Positions 16,668 to 25,465 of a stretch of DNA of 64,000 nt are shown piece after piece. Every line of letters starts with the position of its first letter. Position 1 is the first letter of the stretch. The DNA comes from VRUE01 sp963720805. Its GTDB lineage: Bacteria > Actinomycetota > Thermoleophilia > Solirubrobacterales > 70-9. A program made the position numbers and the translations under genes. The stretch lies in the NCBI GenBank assembly GCA_963720805.1, contig CAVRGT010000006.1:341276-405275 (forward strand), written 5' to 3'. The notes below the pieces were generated by a model. The model saw nothing but the letters and a program-made list of their open reading frames with translations, was not told the DNA's origin and ran no database searches.

Positions 16668-16821
16668 CGTTTTATCCGTAGTCCTTTTCTCGCCCTGCAT
16701 TTTTCGTTCCGCGCTAACGTGAACGAGTAGCTCTGCCGATAGGGGGAAGGAACCGGGAAATCCCCGCTCCAGCGCCAAAAAACACGAAGAAACCTCCCTA
16801 AAAAAAGGTAACCCCCCGCTC
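16668..16821 (+). other. A+T-richer leader region upstream of the polysaccharide operon
   Basis: This stretch has no gene and is less GC-rich than its surroundings. It contains pairable segments: GCGCT (about 16712) with AGCGC (about 16773), enclosing GGGG...CCCC around GGAACCGGGAAAT, then A-runs (CCAAAAAACACG, CTAAAAAAAGG) just before the ATG at 16822. It may be a structured 5' leader for the seven-gene operon. I cannot assign it to a known riboswitch class. Confidence 0.35.
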
Positions 16822-18444
16822 ATGCAAAGCTCAACCGACATCTCCCTCGACAGCACCTTCCCTGCTGCTGAATCACGTCGTGGTGCCCTGGTCCAGGACC
16901 GGCCAACACTGGGCAGCCTGCCGCGCGCTCGTCGAGGCTTCGGCTGGTGGTTGGCACCTGCCGTGGATCTCGTCTCCTCCTCGGTTGCGCTGCTCGCCGT
17001 CGCCCTCATTGCCGGTGTCGGGGTCTTTCCGGCGCTTCCGGTTGCCCCGCTGCTGTTGGTCGGGCTCTATGGCGTGCTCGGCGTCTATGGCTCCAACGCC
17101 GCAAAGAACGGGCTCGGTACGGAGGATGGGATGGCCTGGCCGGTGATCCGCCTGCTGATGGCGGCCGTGTTCGCCTGGTCTGCCTCTCTCCTCACACCGC
17201 TCGACGGCTCCGGCCAGCTGGCACTGCTGGCGGCCTTCGCGGTGCTCGACACAGCAGGGCGCTCCCTCACAACCCCACTGCTCAAACGCCTCGACAGCGC
17301 CGAGCGCTGGGTCTTGGTCGGCGACGATGCCACCGCCGAACGCCTCAAGGCCTTCGAGCCGCTGCGCGCTTACGCCACGGTCGTCTGCACCGTCGCCCCC
17401 TTCGAGGACCGCTCCAACCCGGCCGACCGAGTCGCCGCCCTGGAGATCGTCGACCGCTACCGCGCCGACCGCGTGGTGATCGGCTCCCAGCACGCCGACG
17501 ACGAGAGTCTGCTCGACCTGGTCCGTGCCTTCAAGTCGATCGGGGTCCCGGTCAGCCTCTTGCCTCGCCCGCTCGACCTGCTCGAGGCGCCCGCGGCAAC
17601 GCCCAACCAGGTCGGTGGAGTACCCCTGATCGAGGTCGAGGCGCTGGCGGTACGCGACGCCGTGCCTTACGCCGGCCCCGATCGCCGCAGTACCCGCAAA
17701 ACCAAAGTCAGCGTCGTCGTCCCGGCGATGAACGAGGAGCAGAACATCGGCCACGTGCTGAGCGAACTCCCCGAGGGCCTGCACGAGGTCATTCTGGTCG
17801 ACGGTAACTCCAAGGACGAAACGATCGCCGCCGCGCGTCAGGCCTATCCCGAGATCCGCGTACTGAGCCAGAGCGGCCGCGGCAAGGGAGACGCCTTCCG
17901 CACCGCTTTCGCCGCCGTCACCGGCAATCTCGTCGTCATGCTCGACGCCGATGGATCCGCTGTCCCCGCCGAGATCCCCCGCTTCGTCGAGGCGCTCGAG
18001 GCGGGCGCCGACTTCGCCAAGGGCTCGCGCTACCTCGAGGGAGGTGGCAGCGCCGACATCACCGGCCTACGCAGCCTCGGCAACAAGGTGCTCAGCGGCT
18101 CCGCCAACCTCCTGCACGGCACCCACTTCACCGATCTCTGTTACGGCTACAACGCTTTCTGGGCTCGCTGCCTGCCCTTCATCGCGCTCGACGTGCCCGG
18201 CTTCGAGGTCGAGACCCTGATCAACCTCCGCATCGCCTCGGCCGGGATGAAGATCACCGAGGTGCCCAGCTACGAGGCCGACCGGATCTCCGGTGAGAGC
18301 AACCTGAAGACCTTCCGCGACGGCTTCCGGGTGCTGGGGACGATCATCGGCGAGGCCCGCAGGCGTCGTTCGATCCAGCACGGACATCACCCCGTCGCCT
18401 CGAAGCACGAGGCCCAGCGGGCCGAGACGGCTTCGGCCGGCTGA
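16822..18444 (+). CDS. Fusion: sugar-transferase-like membrane/nucleotide-binding domain plus GT2 glycosyltransferase
   Basis: 540 residues. Residues 40-140 hold about four membrane segments and residues 155-255 a Rossmann-like region (RWVLVGDDATAERLKAF, RADRVVIGSQHADDESLLDLVR), together like the N-terminal half of WcaJ/WbaP-type undecaprenyl-phosphate sugar transferases; the catalytic part of those enzymes is absent. From residue 295 a GT2 domain starts (VSVVVPAMNEEQNIG) with VILVDGNSKDET and the metal-binding VVMLDADGSAVP, resembling dolichyl-phosphate mannosyltransferase-like enzymes. It would be an inner-membrane glycosyltransferase that initiates or extends a polysaccharide. It is the first gene of the operon. 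Confidence 0.8.
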   Translation: MQSSTDISLDSTFPAAESRRGALVQDRPTLGSLPRARRGFGWWLAPAVDLVSSSVALLAVALIAGVGVFPALPVAPLLLVGLYGVLGVYGSNAAKNGLGTEDGMAWPVIRLLMAAVFAWSASLLTPLDGSGQLALLAAFAVLDTAGRSLTTPLLKRLDSAERWVLVGDDATAERLKAFEPLRAYATVVCTVAPFEDRSNPADRVAALEIVDRYRADRVVIGSQHADDESLLDLVRAFKSIGVPVSLLPRPLDLLEAPAATPNQVGGVPLIEVEALAVRDAVPYAGPDRRSTRKTKVSVVVPAMNEEQNIGHVLSELPEGLHEVILVDGNSKDETIAAARQAYPEIRVLSQSGRGKGDAFRTAFAAVTGNLVVMLDADGSAVPAEIPRFVEALEAGADFAKGSRYLEGGGSADITGLRSLGNKVLSGSANLLHGTHFTDLCYGYNAFWARCLPFIALDVPGFEVETLINLRIASAGMKITEVPSYEADRISGESNLKTFRDGFRVLGTIIGEARRRRSIQHGHHPVASKHEAQRAETASAG

Positions 18445-18502
18445 CGTCCGACAAGCGCCCGCACGGGAAACGGCAAGCCGCCGCCGAACGTCTTCGCACA
18501 AG

Positions 18503-19477
18503 GTGACCCGCGCAGAGCACAACACGATCTCGGTCCTGGTCCCCGCCTGGAACTCGAAGCGCCGCGATGAACTATCGGCGTGCCTGGCGGCGATCGAGCG
18601 GCAGACGCTGCCGCCGACCGAGGTGATCGCGGTGATCGACCACAACCCCGAGCTGCTCGACTGGGTCAATGGCGCCTTCCCCCAGGTAACAGCCGTTGCC
18701 AACGCCCACGAGCAGGGTGTCGTCGGCGCCCGCAACACCGGCGTCGAGCTGGCGAAGGGGGAGATCGTCGTGCTCACCGACGACGACACCGAGGCCGAGC
18801 CGACCTGGCTCGAGGGCCTCGAGTCCTGCTTCGCCGACCCCGACGTGGTCGGCGTCACAGGCGAGCTCCTGCCAAGCTGGAGCGGCACCGAACCGGCCTG
18901 GTTCCCGCGCGAGTTCTACTGGGTCTTTGGCTGCAGCTACGCCGGCCTGCCGACCGAGGTGGCACCGGTGCGCAACCCGATCGCCGCCAACATGGCGGTG
19001 CGGCGCTGGGCGCTGCAGGAGATCGGCGGCTTTCGCCAGGGAGTGCAGCCGCGACAGATCCGCCATCGCGGCGCCGTCGTCGCCGGTGGCCACGCGCTCG
19101 AGGACACCGAGCTGGGCATCCGCATCGGTCGCCAATGGCCACAGATGAAGTGGCTCTACCAGCCCAACGCAACCGTTCACCACCGGGTCAACGAGGAGCA
19201 GGCGACGCTCGGCTACCTGCTGCGGCGCAGCTTCGAGGAGGGCGCCAGCAAGGCCGAGCTGGCCAAGGCGATGGGCGCCGAGGACGGCCTTGAGTCCGAG
19301 CGCCGCCACCTGCTGGTGACGATTCCCCGCGGCGTTCTGGCCGGCTTCGGAGACCTGCTGCGCGGCAGGCCCTCCGGACTCGGCCGCATGACGGCGATCG
19401 TGCTCGGCATTGGCGCCGCCGCGATCGGCTACATCGGAGCCTCGCTGGCGGGAATCCTGGGTGGACCGCGAAAATGA
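18503..19477 (+). CDS. GT2 family glycosyltransferase
   Basis: 324 residues from GTG 18503. The GT-A fold starts at VLVPAWNSKRRDELSACLAAI, followed by GVVGARNTGVELAKGEIVVLTDDDTEAEPTW with the D-x-D type metal site (DDD). The acceptor-side residues NMAVRRWALQEIGGF and ALEDTELGIRIG are typical of GT2. A C-terminal membrane segment (IVLGIGAAAIGYIGASLAGIL) probably tethers it to the membrane. Its stop overlaps the next start (ATGA). It belongs to the surface-polysaccharide operon. Confidence 0.85.
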   Translation: MTRAEHNTISVLVPAWNSKRRDELSACLAAIERQTLPPTEVIAVIDHNPELLDWVNGAFPQVTAVANAHEQGVVGARNTGVELAKGEIVVLTDDDTEAEPTWLEGLESCFADPDVVGVTGELLPSWSGTEPAWFPREFYWVFGCSYAGLPTEVAPVRNPIAANMAVRRWALQEIGGFRQGVQPRQIRHRGAVVAGGHALEDTELGIRIGRQWPQMKWLYQPNATVHHRVNEEQATLGYLLRRSFEEGASKAELAKAMGAEDGLESERRHLLVTIPRGVLAGFGDLLRGRPSGLGRMTAIVLGIGAAAIGYIGASLAGILGGPRK

Positions 19478-22083
19478 GCGACCCGACGAGCACCCCGGCC
19501 GTCCCGGATTCGCCCGACTTCGCGCCGGTGCAGATCGTCGAGATCGAGATCGGTGCGGCGCTGCCCAAACTCGTGCCGGGCACCGGCGAGAGCGGCCGCC
19601 GCTACGGCTCCGCCCTCTGCCTGATCCGCCTGCACGGCGAACCGCTGGGGATGATCGAGGTCGACCTCCCCGCCGACGGCCTTGACCCGGCGCGGCTGGC
19701 GGAGCTGATCGAGGCGGAGCTGGCCGCCGCGATCGAGGCCCACCTGACCGAGAACGGAATGGAGCAGCAGCCGTTGGGGGTTGGCGGCATCGAGGGTCCC
19801 GATCGACCGCCTTGCCTGCGGGCCCGCCAAGAGTTCCTCGCCCGGGCGCCGCGGATCTCGGTCGTGATCCCGACCCGGGACCGGCCTCAGCGCGCCGCCG
19901 AGGCGATCGCCTCCGTGCTCGCCTGCGACTACCCGGCCGACCGCTTCGAGGTGATCCTGGTCGACAACCGCCCCGACGCCGCCGAGGACACCGCCGGCGC
20001 AGTCACCGGCACCCTCGCCGACAAGCGGGTGCGGGTCCTCCACGAGCCCGTCCCCGGCGGCGCCAACGCGCGCAACACGGGGCTGGCCCACGCCGCGCAC
20101 GAGATCGTCGCCTTCACCGACGACGACGTGGTCGCCGACCGCGACTGGCTGCTGACGATCGCCAGGGGCTTCGACGGGGCGCCGGGAGTTGGCGCCGTCT
20201 CCGGCCTGGTCGCGCCGCTGGAAATGGAGACCCAGGCGCAGGTCTGGTTTGAGGGCTACGCCCGTTTCTCGGGTCGTTTTCACCGTCGCGCCTACGACCT
20301 CGGCCCCAACCGGCCCAAGGACGATCCGCTCTTCCCCTTCGACATCGGCGTGCTCGGCACCGGCGCCAACATGGCCTTCCGGGTCGAGGCGCTTCGCGAA
20401 GCCGGCGCCCTCGATCCAGCCTTCAACACCAAGGCGTTGCCCAACGGCACCGACGTCGAGGCCCTGCTGCGGGTGATGCTGCACGGCTGGACCATCGTCC
20501 ACGACCCCGGCGCGATCGTCCAGCACGCCCACCAGCGCGAGTACCACCAGCTCGAGCGCCGGGTCTACGGCTACGGGCTCGGCCTCACCGCGGTGCTGGC
20601 CAAGTCGCTGCTGCACAACCCGAAGCTGGTGCCTGAGCTGATCCGCAAGCTGCCCCGCGGCCTTGCCTTTGCGATCTCCCCCGCCTCGGCCAAGAACGCC
20701 GAGAAGAAGGATGATTTCCCGGCCGAGCTGACCCGGTTGGAGCTGCGCGGAATGCTGCGCGGGCCCTGGGCATATGCCCGCGGACGGCGCGAGGCGAAGC
20801 GGGCGCGGCGCGGCCGCGAGCAAGCGACGACGCCGGAGAAGCGCGGCCTGCGGGTGCTGCTCGTCACCGACTCCTACCCACCCTTGGTCGGCGGCGCCAC
20901 CTTCTGGTCACAGCAGGTCGCCCGCCAGATGAGCGAGCGTGGCCACACGGTAACCCTGGCGACGACCTGGCAGCCGGACACCCCCGCCACCGAGATGGAC
21001 GGCGAGGTGGCCGTGCACCGGCTGCGCGACCTGACCAGCCGCATCCCGGGGATCTCGGCCGACCCTTACCGCCACAACCCGCCGCCCTTCCCCGACCCCG
21101 AGGCGGTCCTGCGCCTGCGCCGCCTGATCAAGCGCACCAAGCCCGACCTCGTTCACTCCTACGGTTGGCTGACCCACTCGGTCGCCGCCGCCCTGCTCGG
21201 CAGCGACGTGCCGCTTTTGGTCTCCACCCAGGACTACGGCAACATCTGCGCCCTGCGGACGCTGTTTCGTCACGGCGAGATCTGCGAGGGCGCCGCGCCG
21301 GCCAAGTGCCTGGAGTGCGCCGGCTCCAACTACGGCACCGTCAAGGGGGCGGTCGCGGTCGCCGGGATCTTCGGCTCACACCCGCTGCTGCGCCGCAAGG
21401 TGACGCGGATCCACAGCATCAGCCGCTACGTGGCAAATGCGATCGAGCGCGATCTGCGAGCACCGGCGCCGATCGAGATCGTGCCCAACTTCGGCGAGGA
21501 CCTCTCCGGGGCGCCGGTCGACGAGGAGATCCTCGCTCAATTGCCGGCGGAGCCATTCATCTTCTTCGTCGGCGCCCTGCGCGCCGTCAAGGGGATCGTC
21601 GAGCTCTGCGATGCCTATCAGCAGCTCGACTCTCCCCCGCCTTTGGTCCTGGCCGGGCCGCTTGCACCCGACACGCCGGAGGAGTTCCCCGCCGGGGTCA
21701 CCGTGCTGACCAGCGTCCCCCACCCGACCGTGATGGCGGCCTGGGATCGAGCTTTGTTTGGCGTCTTCCCCTCGAAGTGGCCCGAGCCGCTGGGCAACGT
21801 GGTCTATGAGGCGATGAGCAAGGGGCGGGCTGTCATCGGCACCCGCCCCGGCGGGCACGAGGACATGATCGAGGAGGGCCAGAGCGGCCTCCTGGTCGAT
21901 GCCGGGGACGTCGAGCAGCTGCGCGAGGCGATGGCACGGCTGAGCGGCGACGCGGCGCTGCGCGAGCGCCTCGGCGAGCGTGCCAGGGAGCGTTCGCGGG
22001 CCTTCACCGAGGAGGCGGTGCTGCCGCAGCTGGCGCGACTGTATGAGGAGACGGCGGGGGTGCGGGCGGGGAGTCCCCCTTGA
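19474..22083 (+). CDS. Bifunctional glycosyltransferase, GT2 plus GT4 (paralogue A)
   Basis: 869 residues. Residues 1-110 are a small accessory domain found in both paralogues. The GT2 domain begins near residue 126 (ISVVIPTRDRPQRAAEAI) with FTDDDVVADRDW as metal site; the GT4 domain begins near 457 (LRVLLVTDSYPPLVGGATF) with HSYGWLTHSVAAALLG, FVGALRAVKGIVEL and the donor-binding E-x7-E motif EPLGNVVYEAM near 770. Two sugars would be added by one polypeptide. Nearly all of the GT4 half is identical at the DNA level to the next gene. Overlaps on both sides indicate coupled translation. Confidence 0.88.
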   Translation: MSDPTSTPAVPDSPDFAPVQIVEIEIGAALPKLVPGTGESGRRYGSALCLIRLHGEPLGMIEVDLPADGLDPARLAELIEAELAAAIEAHLTENGMEQQPLGVGGIEGPDRPPCLRARQEFLARAPRISVVIPTRDRPQRAAEAIASVLACDYPADRFEVILVDNRPDAAEDTAGAVTGTLADKRVRVLHEPVPGGANARNTGLAHAAHEIVAFTDDDVVADRDWLLTIARGFDGAPGVGAVSGLVAPLEMETQAQVWFEGYARFSGRFHRRAYDLGPNRPKDDPLFPFDIGVLGTGANMAFRVEALREAGALDPAFNTKALPNGTDVEALLRVMLHGWTIVHDPGAIVQHAHQREYHQLERRVYGYGLGLTAVLAKSLLHNPKLVPELIRKLPRGLAFAISPASAKNAEKKDDFPAELTRLELRGMLRGPWAYARGRREAKRARRGREQATTPEKRGLRVLLVTDSYPPLVGGATFWSQQVARQMSERGHTVTLATTWQPDTPATEMDGEVAVHRLRDLTSRIPGISADPYRHNPPPFPDPEAVLRLRRLIKRTKPDLVHSYGWLTHSVAAALLGSDVPLLVSTQDYGNICALRTLFRHGEICEGAAPAKCLECAGSNYGTVKGAVAVAGIFGSHPLLRRKVTRIHSISRYVANAIERDLRAPAPIEIVPNFGEDLSGAPVDEEILAQLPAEPFIFFVGALRAVKGIVELCDAYQQLDSPPPLVLAGPLAPDTPEEFPAGVTVLTSVPHPTVMAAWDRALFGVFPSKWPEPLGNVVYEAMSKGRAVIGTRPGGHEDMIEEGQSGLLVDAGDVEQLREAMARLSGDAALRERLGERARERSRAFTEEAVLPQLARLYEETAGVRAGSPP
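20884..22070 (+). repeat. Tandem-paralogue repeat, copy A (65-bp and 985-bp identical tracts)
   Basis: 20884-20948 equals 23496-23560, and 21086-22070 equals 23698-24682; both tracts have the same offset of 2612 bases. I read no difference inside them, whereas the 137 bases between them and all sequence further upstream differ clearly. Confidence 0.85.
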
Positions 22084-24716
22084 TGGCCCCGAGCCCAGGT
22101 CCCGCCGAGCATCCGACGCACCAGTTCGCCCCGCTGCGGTCGCTCGACCTCGAGCTCGGCGAGAAGCTGCCGCGCATCACCGCCGATGACGGCTCTGGGA
22201 CCACCTACGCGGCAACGCTCTGTCTGGTGCGACTACACGGCGAGCCGCTCGGCTCGCTGCAGGTCGAGCTGCCCGGCGACGGCCTCGACCCGGCCGACCT
22301 GGTGCGCCTGGTGCAGGCAGAGCTCGGCGGTGAGATCGCCGCCCACCTGCGTCGCGACGGCCTCGACCCCGCCTGCGAGCTGACCCCCGAGGGCATCGAC
22401 AGCCCCGGGTCGCCCCGATGCCGGACCGATCGCGAGCGCTCCCTCGCCACGGCACCCGAGGTCTCCGTGGTGATTCCAACCCGCAACCGCCCCGCTTCGG
22501 CGCTGAGCACCGTGCGCACGGTGCTGCGCTCGCGATACCCGAGCAACCGCTTCGAGGTGATCCTCGTCGACAACGCCTCCGGGGCCGACGCCGTGGTCAA
22601 GCTGCCCGGCGATCTTGACGGCCCCGCACCGGTGAAGCTGGTGCGCGAACCCGCCCCGGGCGGCTCCAACGCCCGCAACGCGGGCCTGCGCGCCGCCGGC
22701 GGCGAGATCGTCGCCTTCGCCGACGACGACGTCGAGGTCGACGAGGAATGGCTGCTCTCGCTGGTTTGCGCCTTCGAGCGCGGCGAGCGGGTGGCCGGCG
22801 CCGCCGGGATCACCATGCCGCGCGAGCTCGAGACCCCGGCCCAGCTCTGGTTCGAGGGCCTTGCCGGCGGGCGACGCGGCTTCGAGCCGCTGGTGCTCGA
22901 CCCGGAGAACCCGCCACCGCAGAAGCCACTCTTCCCCTTCACGATCGGCGACCTGGGCAGCGGCGAGAACATGGCCTTCCGTCGCCAAGCCCTGATCGCC
23001 GTCGGCGGCTTCGACCCGGCGCTCGGCTCGGCGACACCGGCGCTCGGCGGCGAGGACGTCGAGGCGATGCTGCGAATTCTGCTGGCCGGCAACCAGGTCG
23101 TCTACGAGCCGACCGCGGTCGTCTGGCACAACCATCCCCGCGAGTACGGACAGCTGCGACGGCGGGCGCGCGGCTACGGCGTCGGACTGACGGCGACCCT
23201 GACCAAGGCCGTGACCGAGAACCCACGCCTACTGCCCCACCTGGTCCGCAAGCTGCCCACCGGAATCGCCTACACGCTCTCATCGGGATCGGCGAAGAAC
23301 CTCGACAAGGCGACCGACTACCCGGCCGAGCTGACCCGCCTCGAGCTGCGCGGCATGCTCGACGGGCCGCTAGCCTACGCGCGCGGGCGCCGCGCGGCGA
23401 GACGGCTGGGTCGAAGCGCGGCGAGGAACGGGAGCAAGGGGCTGCGGATGCTGCTGGTCACCGACACCTACCCGATGCAGGTCGGGGGCGAGGCATTGGT
23501 CGGCGGCGCCACCTTCTGGTCACAGCAGGTCGCCCGCCAGATGAGCGAGCGTGGCCACACCGTCGACGTTGCGACGACCTGGCAGCCCGGCGCGCCCGCG
23601 CGAGAAACCGACGGTGAGGTCAGCGTGTGCCGATTGCGCGATCTGACCAGCCGCATACCGGGAATCTCCGCCGACCCCTACAAGCACAATCCCCCCTCCT
23701 TCCCCGACCCCGAGGCGGTCCTGCGCCTGCGCCGCCTGATCAAGCGCACCAAGCCCGACCTCGTTCACTCCTACGGTTGGCTGACCCACTCGGTCGCCGC
23801 CGCCCTGCTCGGCAGCGACGTGCCGCTTTTGGTCTCCACCCAGGACTACGGCAACATCTGCGCCCTGCGGACGCTGTTTCGTCACGGCGAGATCTGCGAG
23901 GGCGCCGCGCCGGCCAAGTGCCTGGAGTGCGCCGGCTCCAACTACGGCACCGTCAAGGGGGCGGTCGCGGTCGCCGGGATCTTCGGCTCACACCCGCTGC
24001 TGCGCCGCAAGGTGACGCGGATCCACAGCATCAGCCGCTACGTGGCAAATGCGATCGAGCGCGATCTGCGAGCACCGGCGCCGATCGAGATCGTGCCCAA
24101 CTTCGGCGAGGACCTCTCCGGGGCGCCGGTCGACGAGGAGATCCTCGCTCAATTGCCGGCGGAGCCATTCATCTTCTTCGTCGGCGCCCTGCGCGCCGTC
24201 AAGGGGATCGTCGAGCTCTGCGATGCCTATCAGCAGCTCGACTCTCCCCCGCCTTTGGTCCTGGCCGGGCCGCTTGCACCCGACACGCCGGAGGAGTTCC
24301 CCGCCGGGGTCACCGTGCTGACCAGCGTCCCCCACCCGACCGTGATGGCGGCCTGGGATCGAGCTTTGTTTGGCGTCTTCCCCTCGAAGTGGCCCGAGCC
24401 GCTGGGCAACGTGGTCTATGAGGCGATGAGCAAGGGGCGGGCTGTCATCGGCACCCGCCCCGGCGGGCACGAGGACATGATCGAGGAGGGCCAGAGCGGC
24501 CTCCTGGTCGATGCCGGGGACGTCGAGCAGCTGCGCGAGGCGATGGCACGGCTGAGCGGCGACGCGGCGCTGCGCGAGCGCCTCGGCGAGCGTGCCAGGG
24601 AGCGTTCGCGGGCCTTCACCGAGGAGGCGGTGCTGCCGCAGCTGGCGCGACTGTATGAGGAGACGGCGGGGGTGCGGGCGGGAACTGCGTCCGCAAGCGC
24701 GAACATGACTGCATGA
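22083..24716 (+). CDS. Bifunctional glycosyltransferase, GT2 plus GT4 (paralogue B)
   Basis: 877 residues from ATG 22083 (TGATG overlap with paralogue A; an in-frame TTG at 22080 is possible). The order is the same as in paralogue A: accessory domain, GT2 from about residue 125 (VSVVIPTRNRPASALSTV, metal site FADDDVEVDEEW), GT4 from about 452 (LRMLLVTDTYPMQVGGEAL) with the identical EPLGNVVYEAM motif. The N-terminal two thirds differ substantially from paralogue A, so acceptor or donor specificity of the GT2 half probably differs while the GT4 half does the same job. The stop overlaps the next ATG. Confidence 0.88.
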   Translation: MAPSPGPAEHPTHQFAPLRSLDLELGEKLPRITADDGSGTTYAATLCLVRLHGEPLGSLQVELPGDGLDPADLVRLVQAELGGEIAAHLRRDGLDPACELTPEGIDSPGSPRCRTDRERSLATAPEVSVVIPTRNRPASALSTVRTVLRSRYPSNRFEVILVDNASGADAVVKLPGDLDGPAPVKLVREPAPGGSNARNAGLRAAGGEIVAFADDDVEVDEEWLLSLVCAFERGERVAGAAGITMPRELETPAQLWFEGLAGGRRGFEPLVLDPENPPPQKPLFPFTIGDLGSGENMAFRRQALIAVGGFDPALGSATPALGGEDVEAMLRILLAGNQVVYEPTAVVWHNHPREYGQLRRRARGYGVGLTATLTKAVTENPRLLPHLVRKLPTGIAYTLSSGSAKNLDKATDYPAELTRLELRGMLDGPLAYARGRRAARRLGRSAARNGSKGLRMLLVTDTYPMQVGGEALVGGATFWSQQVARQMSERGHTVDVATTWQPGAPARETDGEVSVCRLRDLTSRIPGISADPYKHNPPSFPDPEAVLRLRRLIKRTKPDLVHSYGWLTHSVAAALLGSDVPLLVSTQDYGNICALRTLFRHGEICEGAAPAKCLECAGSNYGTVKGAVAVAGIFGSHPLLRRKVTRIHSISRYVANAIERDLRAPAPIEIVPNFGEDLSGAPVDEEILAQLPAEPFIFFVGALRAVKGIVELCDAYQQLDSPPPLVLAGPLAPDTPEEFPAGVTVLTSVPHPTVMAAWDRALFGVFPSKWPEPLGNVVYEAMSKGRAVIGTRPGGHEDMIEEGQSGLLVDAGDVEQLREAMARLSGDAALRERLGERARERSRAFTEEAVLPQLARLYEETAGVRAGTASASANMTA
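23496..24682 (+). repeat. Tandem-paralogue repeat, copy B
   Basis: Partner of 20884-22070; see that entry for the identical tracts. Identity ends sharply at 24682, eleven codons before the stop of paralogue B, where the two C-termini diverge. Confidence 0.85.
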
Positions 24717-25465
24717 GACGTGACCTGGCGCTGGTCTCAGCGCTCGCCCTCGCGGCACTCGTCGTTGCCCTGGTGGGAACTGTCACCTGGCTCAGCGCCG
24801 CCCTGCTGCTGCCGCTGGTCCTCTTCCTGCCCGGCTACGCGCTCGCTGCCGGCTTCTTCGCACCGCGTTCCGTCGGCCGGATCGAGCGCGGCATCTACGC
24901 CGTCGCCCTCAGCATTTCGGTCGTCGCCGTCGGCGGCCTGCTGCTTCAGCTGGTGTTCGATCTTGGTCGCAACCTCTGGGTCGTCTTCCTGGTCGCGGTC
25001 ACGCTCGCCGCCGCGCTGCGCGCCCACCGTCGCTACCCGGTCCAACCAATCGGCTGGCCGGCGGGCATCTCGCCCGCGCTGCCGGTTGCGATCCTCGCCT
25101 TCGCGATCGCCGCCGTGATCGCGGCCCTGGCGATCGCCTCCGCGGGCAGCGGCCTGCGCGAGGCACAAGCAAAGATCCGCTTCACCGACTTCTGGCTGGT
25201 GCCCGCGGGCGCCGGCGCTCATGTCCCCGGCAAAGGGGCGCTGGAAGTCGGCCTGCGCAGCCACGAGGGACATCCGGCCCGGTTCGGCCTGCGGCTCTCG
25301 CGCGAGGACCAGGTGCTCTTCAGCCGCAACCTGACGCTTCGCGCCGGTGAGACCTGGCAACGTTCCCTTGCGGTAGCCAAGGCGCCACGCGGCGTCCCGG
25401 TAGTCGCCGTTCTGACCCGAGAAGGCAAGCGCTACCGCAAACTCAACCTGGTGCCGCCGGGATGA
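24713..25465 (+). CDS. Membrane protein, DUF1616-like
   Basis: 250 residues. Two N-terminal membrane segments (LALVSALALAALVVALVGTV and a following leucine-rich one ending LPGYALAAGFF), further segments near 60-100 and 120-145, then a soluble tail of about 100 residues with beta-rich character (ALEVGLRSHEGHPARFGLRL). The LPGY motif and the layout resemble DUF1616 proteins encoded beside archaeal and actinobacterial polysaccharide genes. Function is unknown; the position inside the operon with overlaps on both sides suggests a role in assembly or export. Confidence 0.7.
   Translation: MRRDLALVSALALAALVVALVGTVTWLSAALLLPLVLFLPGYALAAGFFAPRSVGRIERGIYAVALSISVVAVGGLLLQLVFDLGRNLWVVFLVAVTLAAALRAHRRYPVQPIGWPAGISPALPVAILAFAIAAVIAALAIASAGSGLREAQAKIRFTDFWLVPAGAGAHVPGKGALEVGLRSHEGHPARFGLRLSREDQVLFSRNLTLRAGETWQRSLAVAKAPRGVPVVAVLTREGKRYRKLNLVPPG

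Noticed and set aside
16668..16821. Assignment of the operon leader to the ydaO, cobalamin or c-di-GMP riboswitch classes
   Set aside because: A few short blocks look similar, but the conserved blocks of these classes do not occur together in the right order.
21086..24682. The repeated GT4 region as a mobile element
   Set aside because: There are no terminal inverted repeats or target duplications, and the repeats coincide with equivalent parts of paralogous genes; conversion explains them better.
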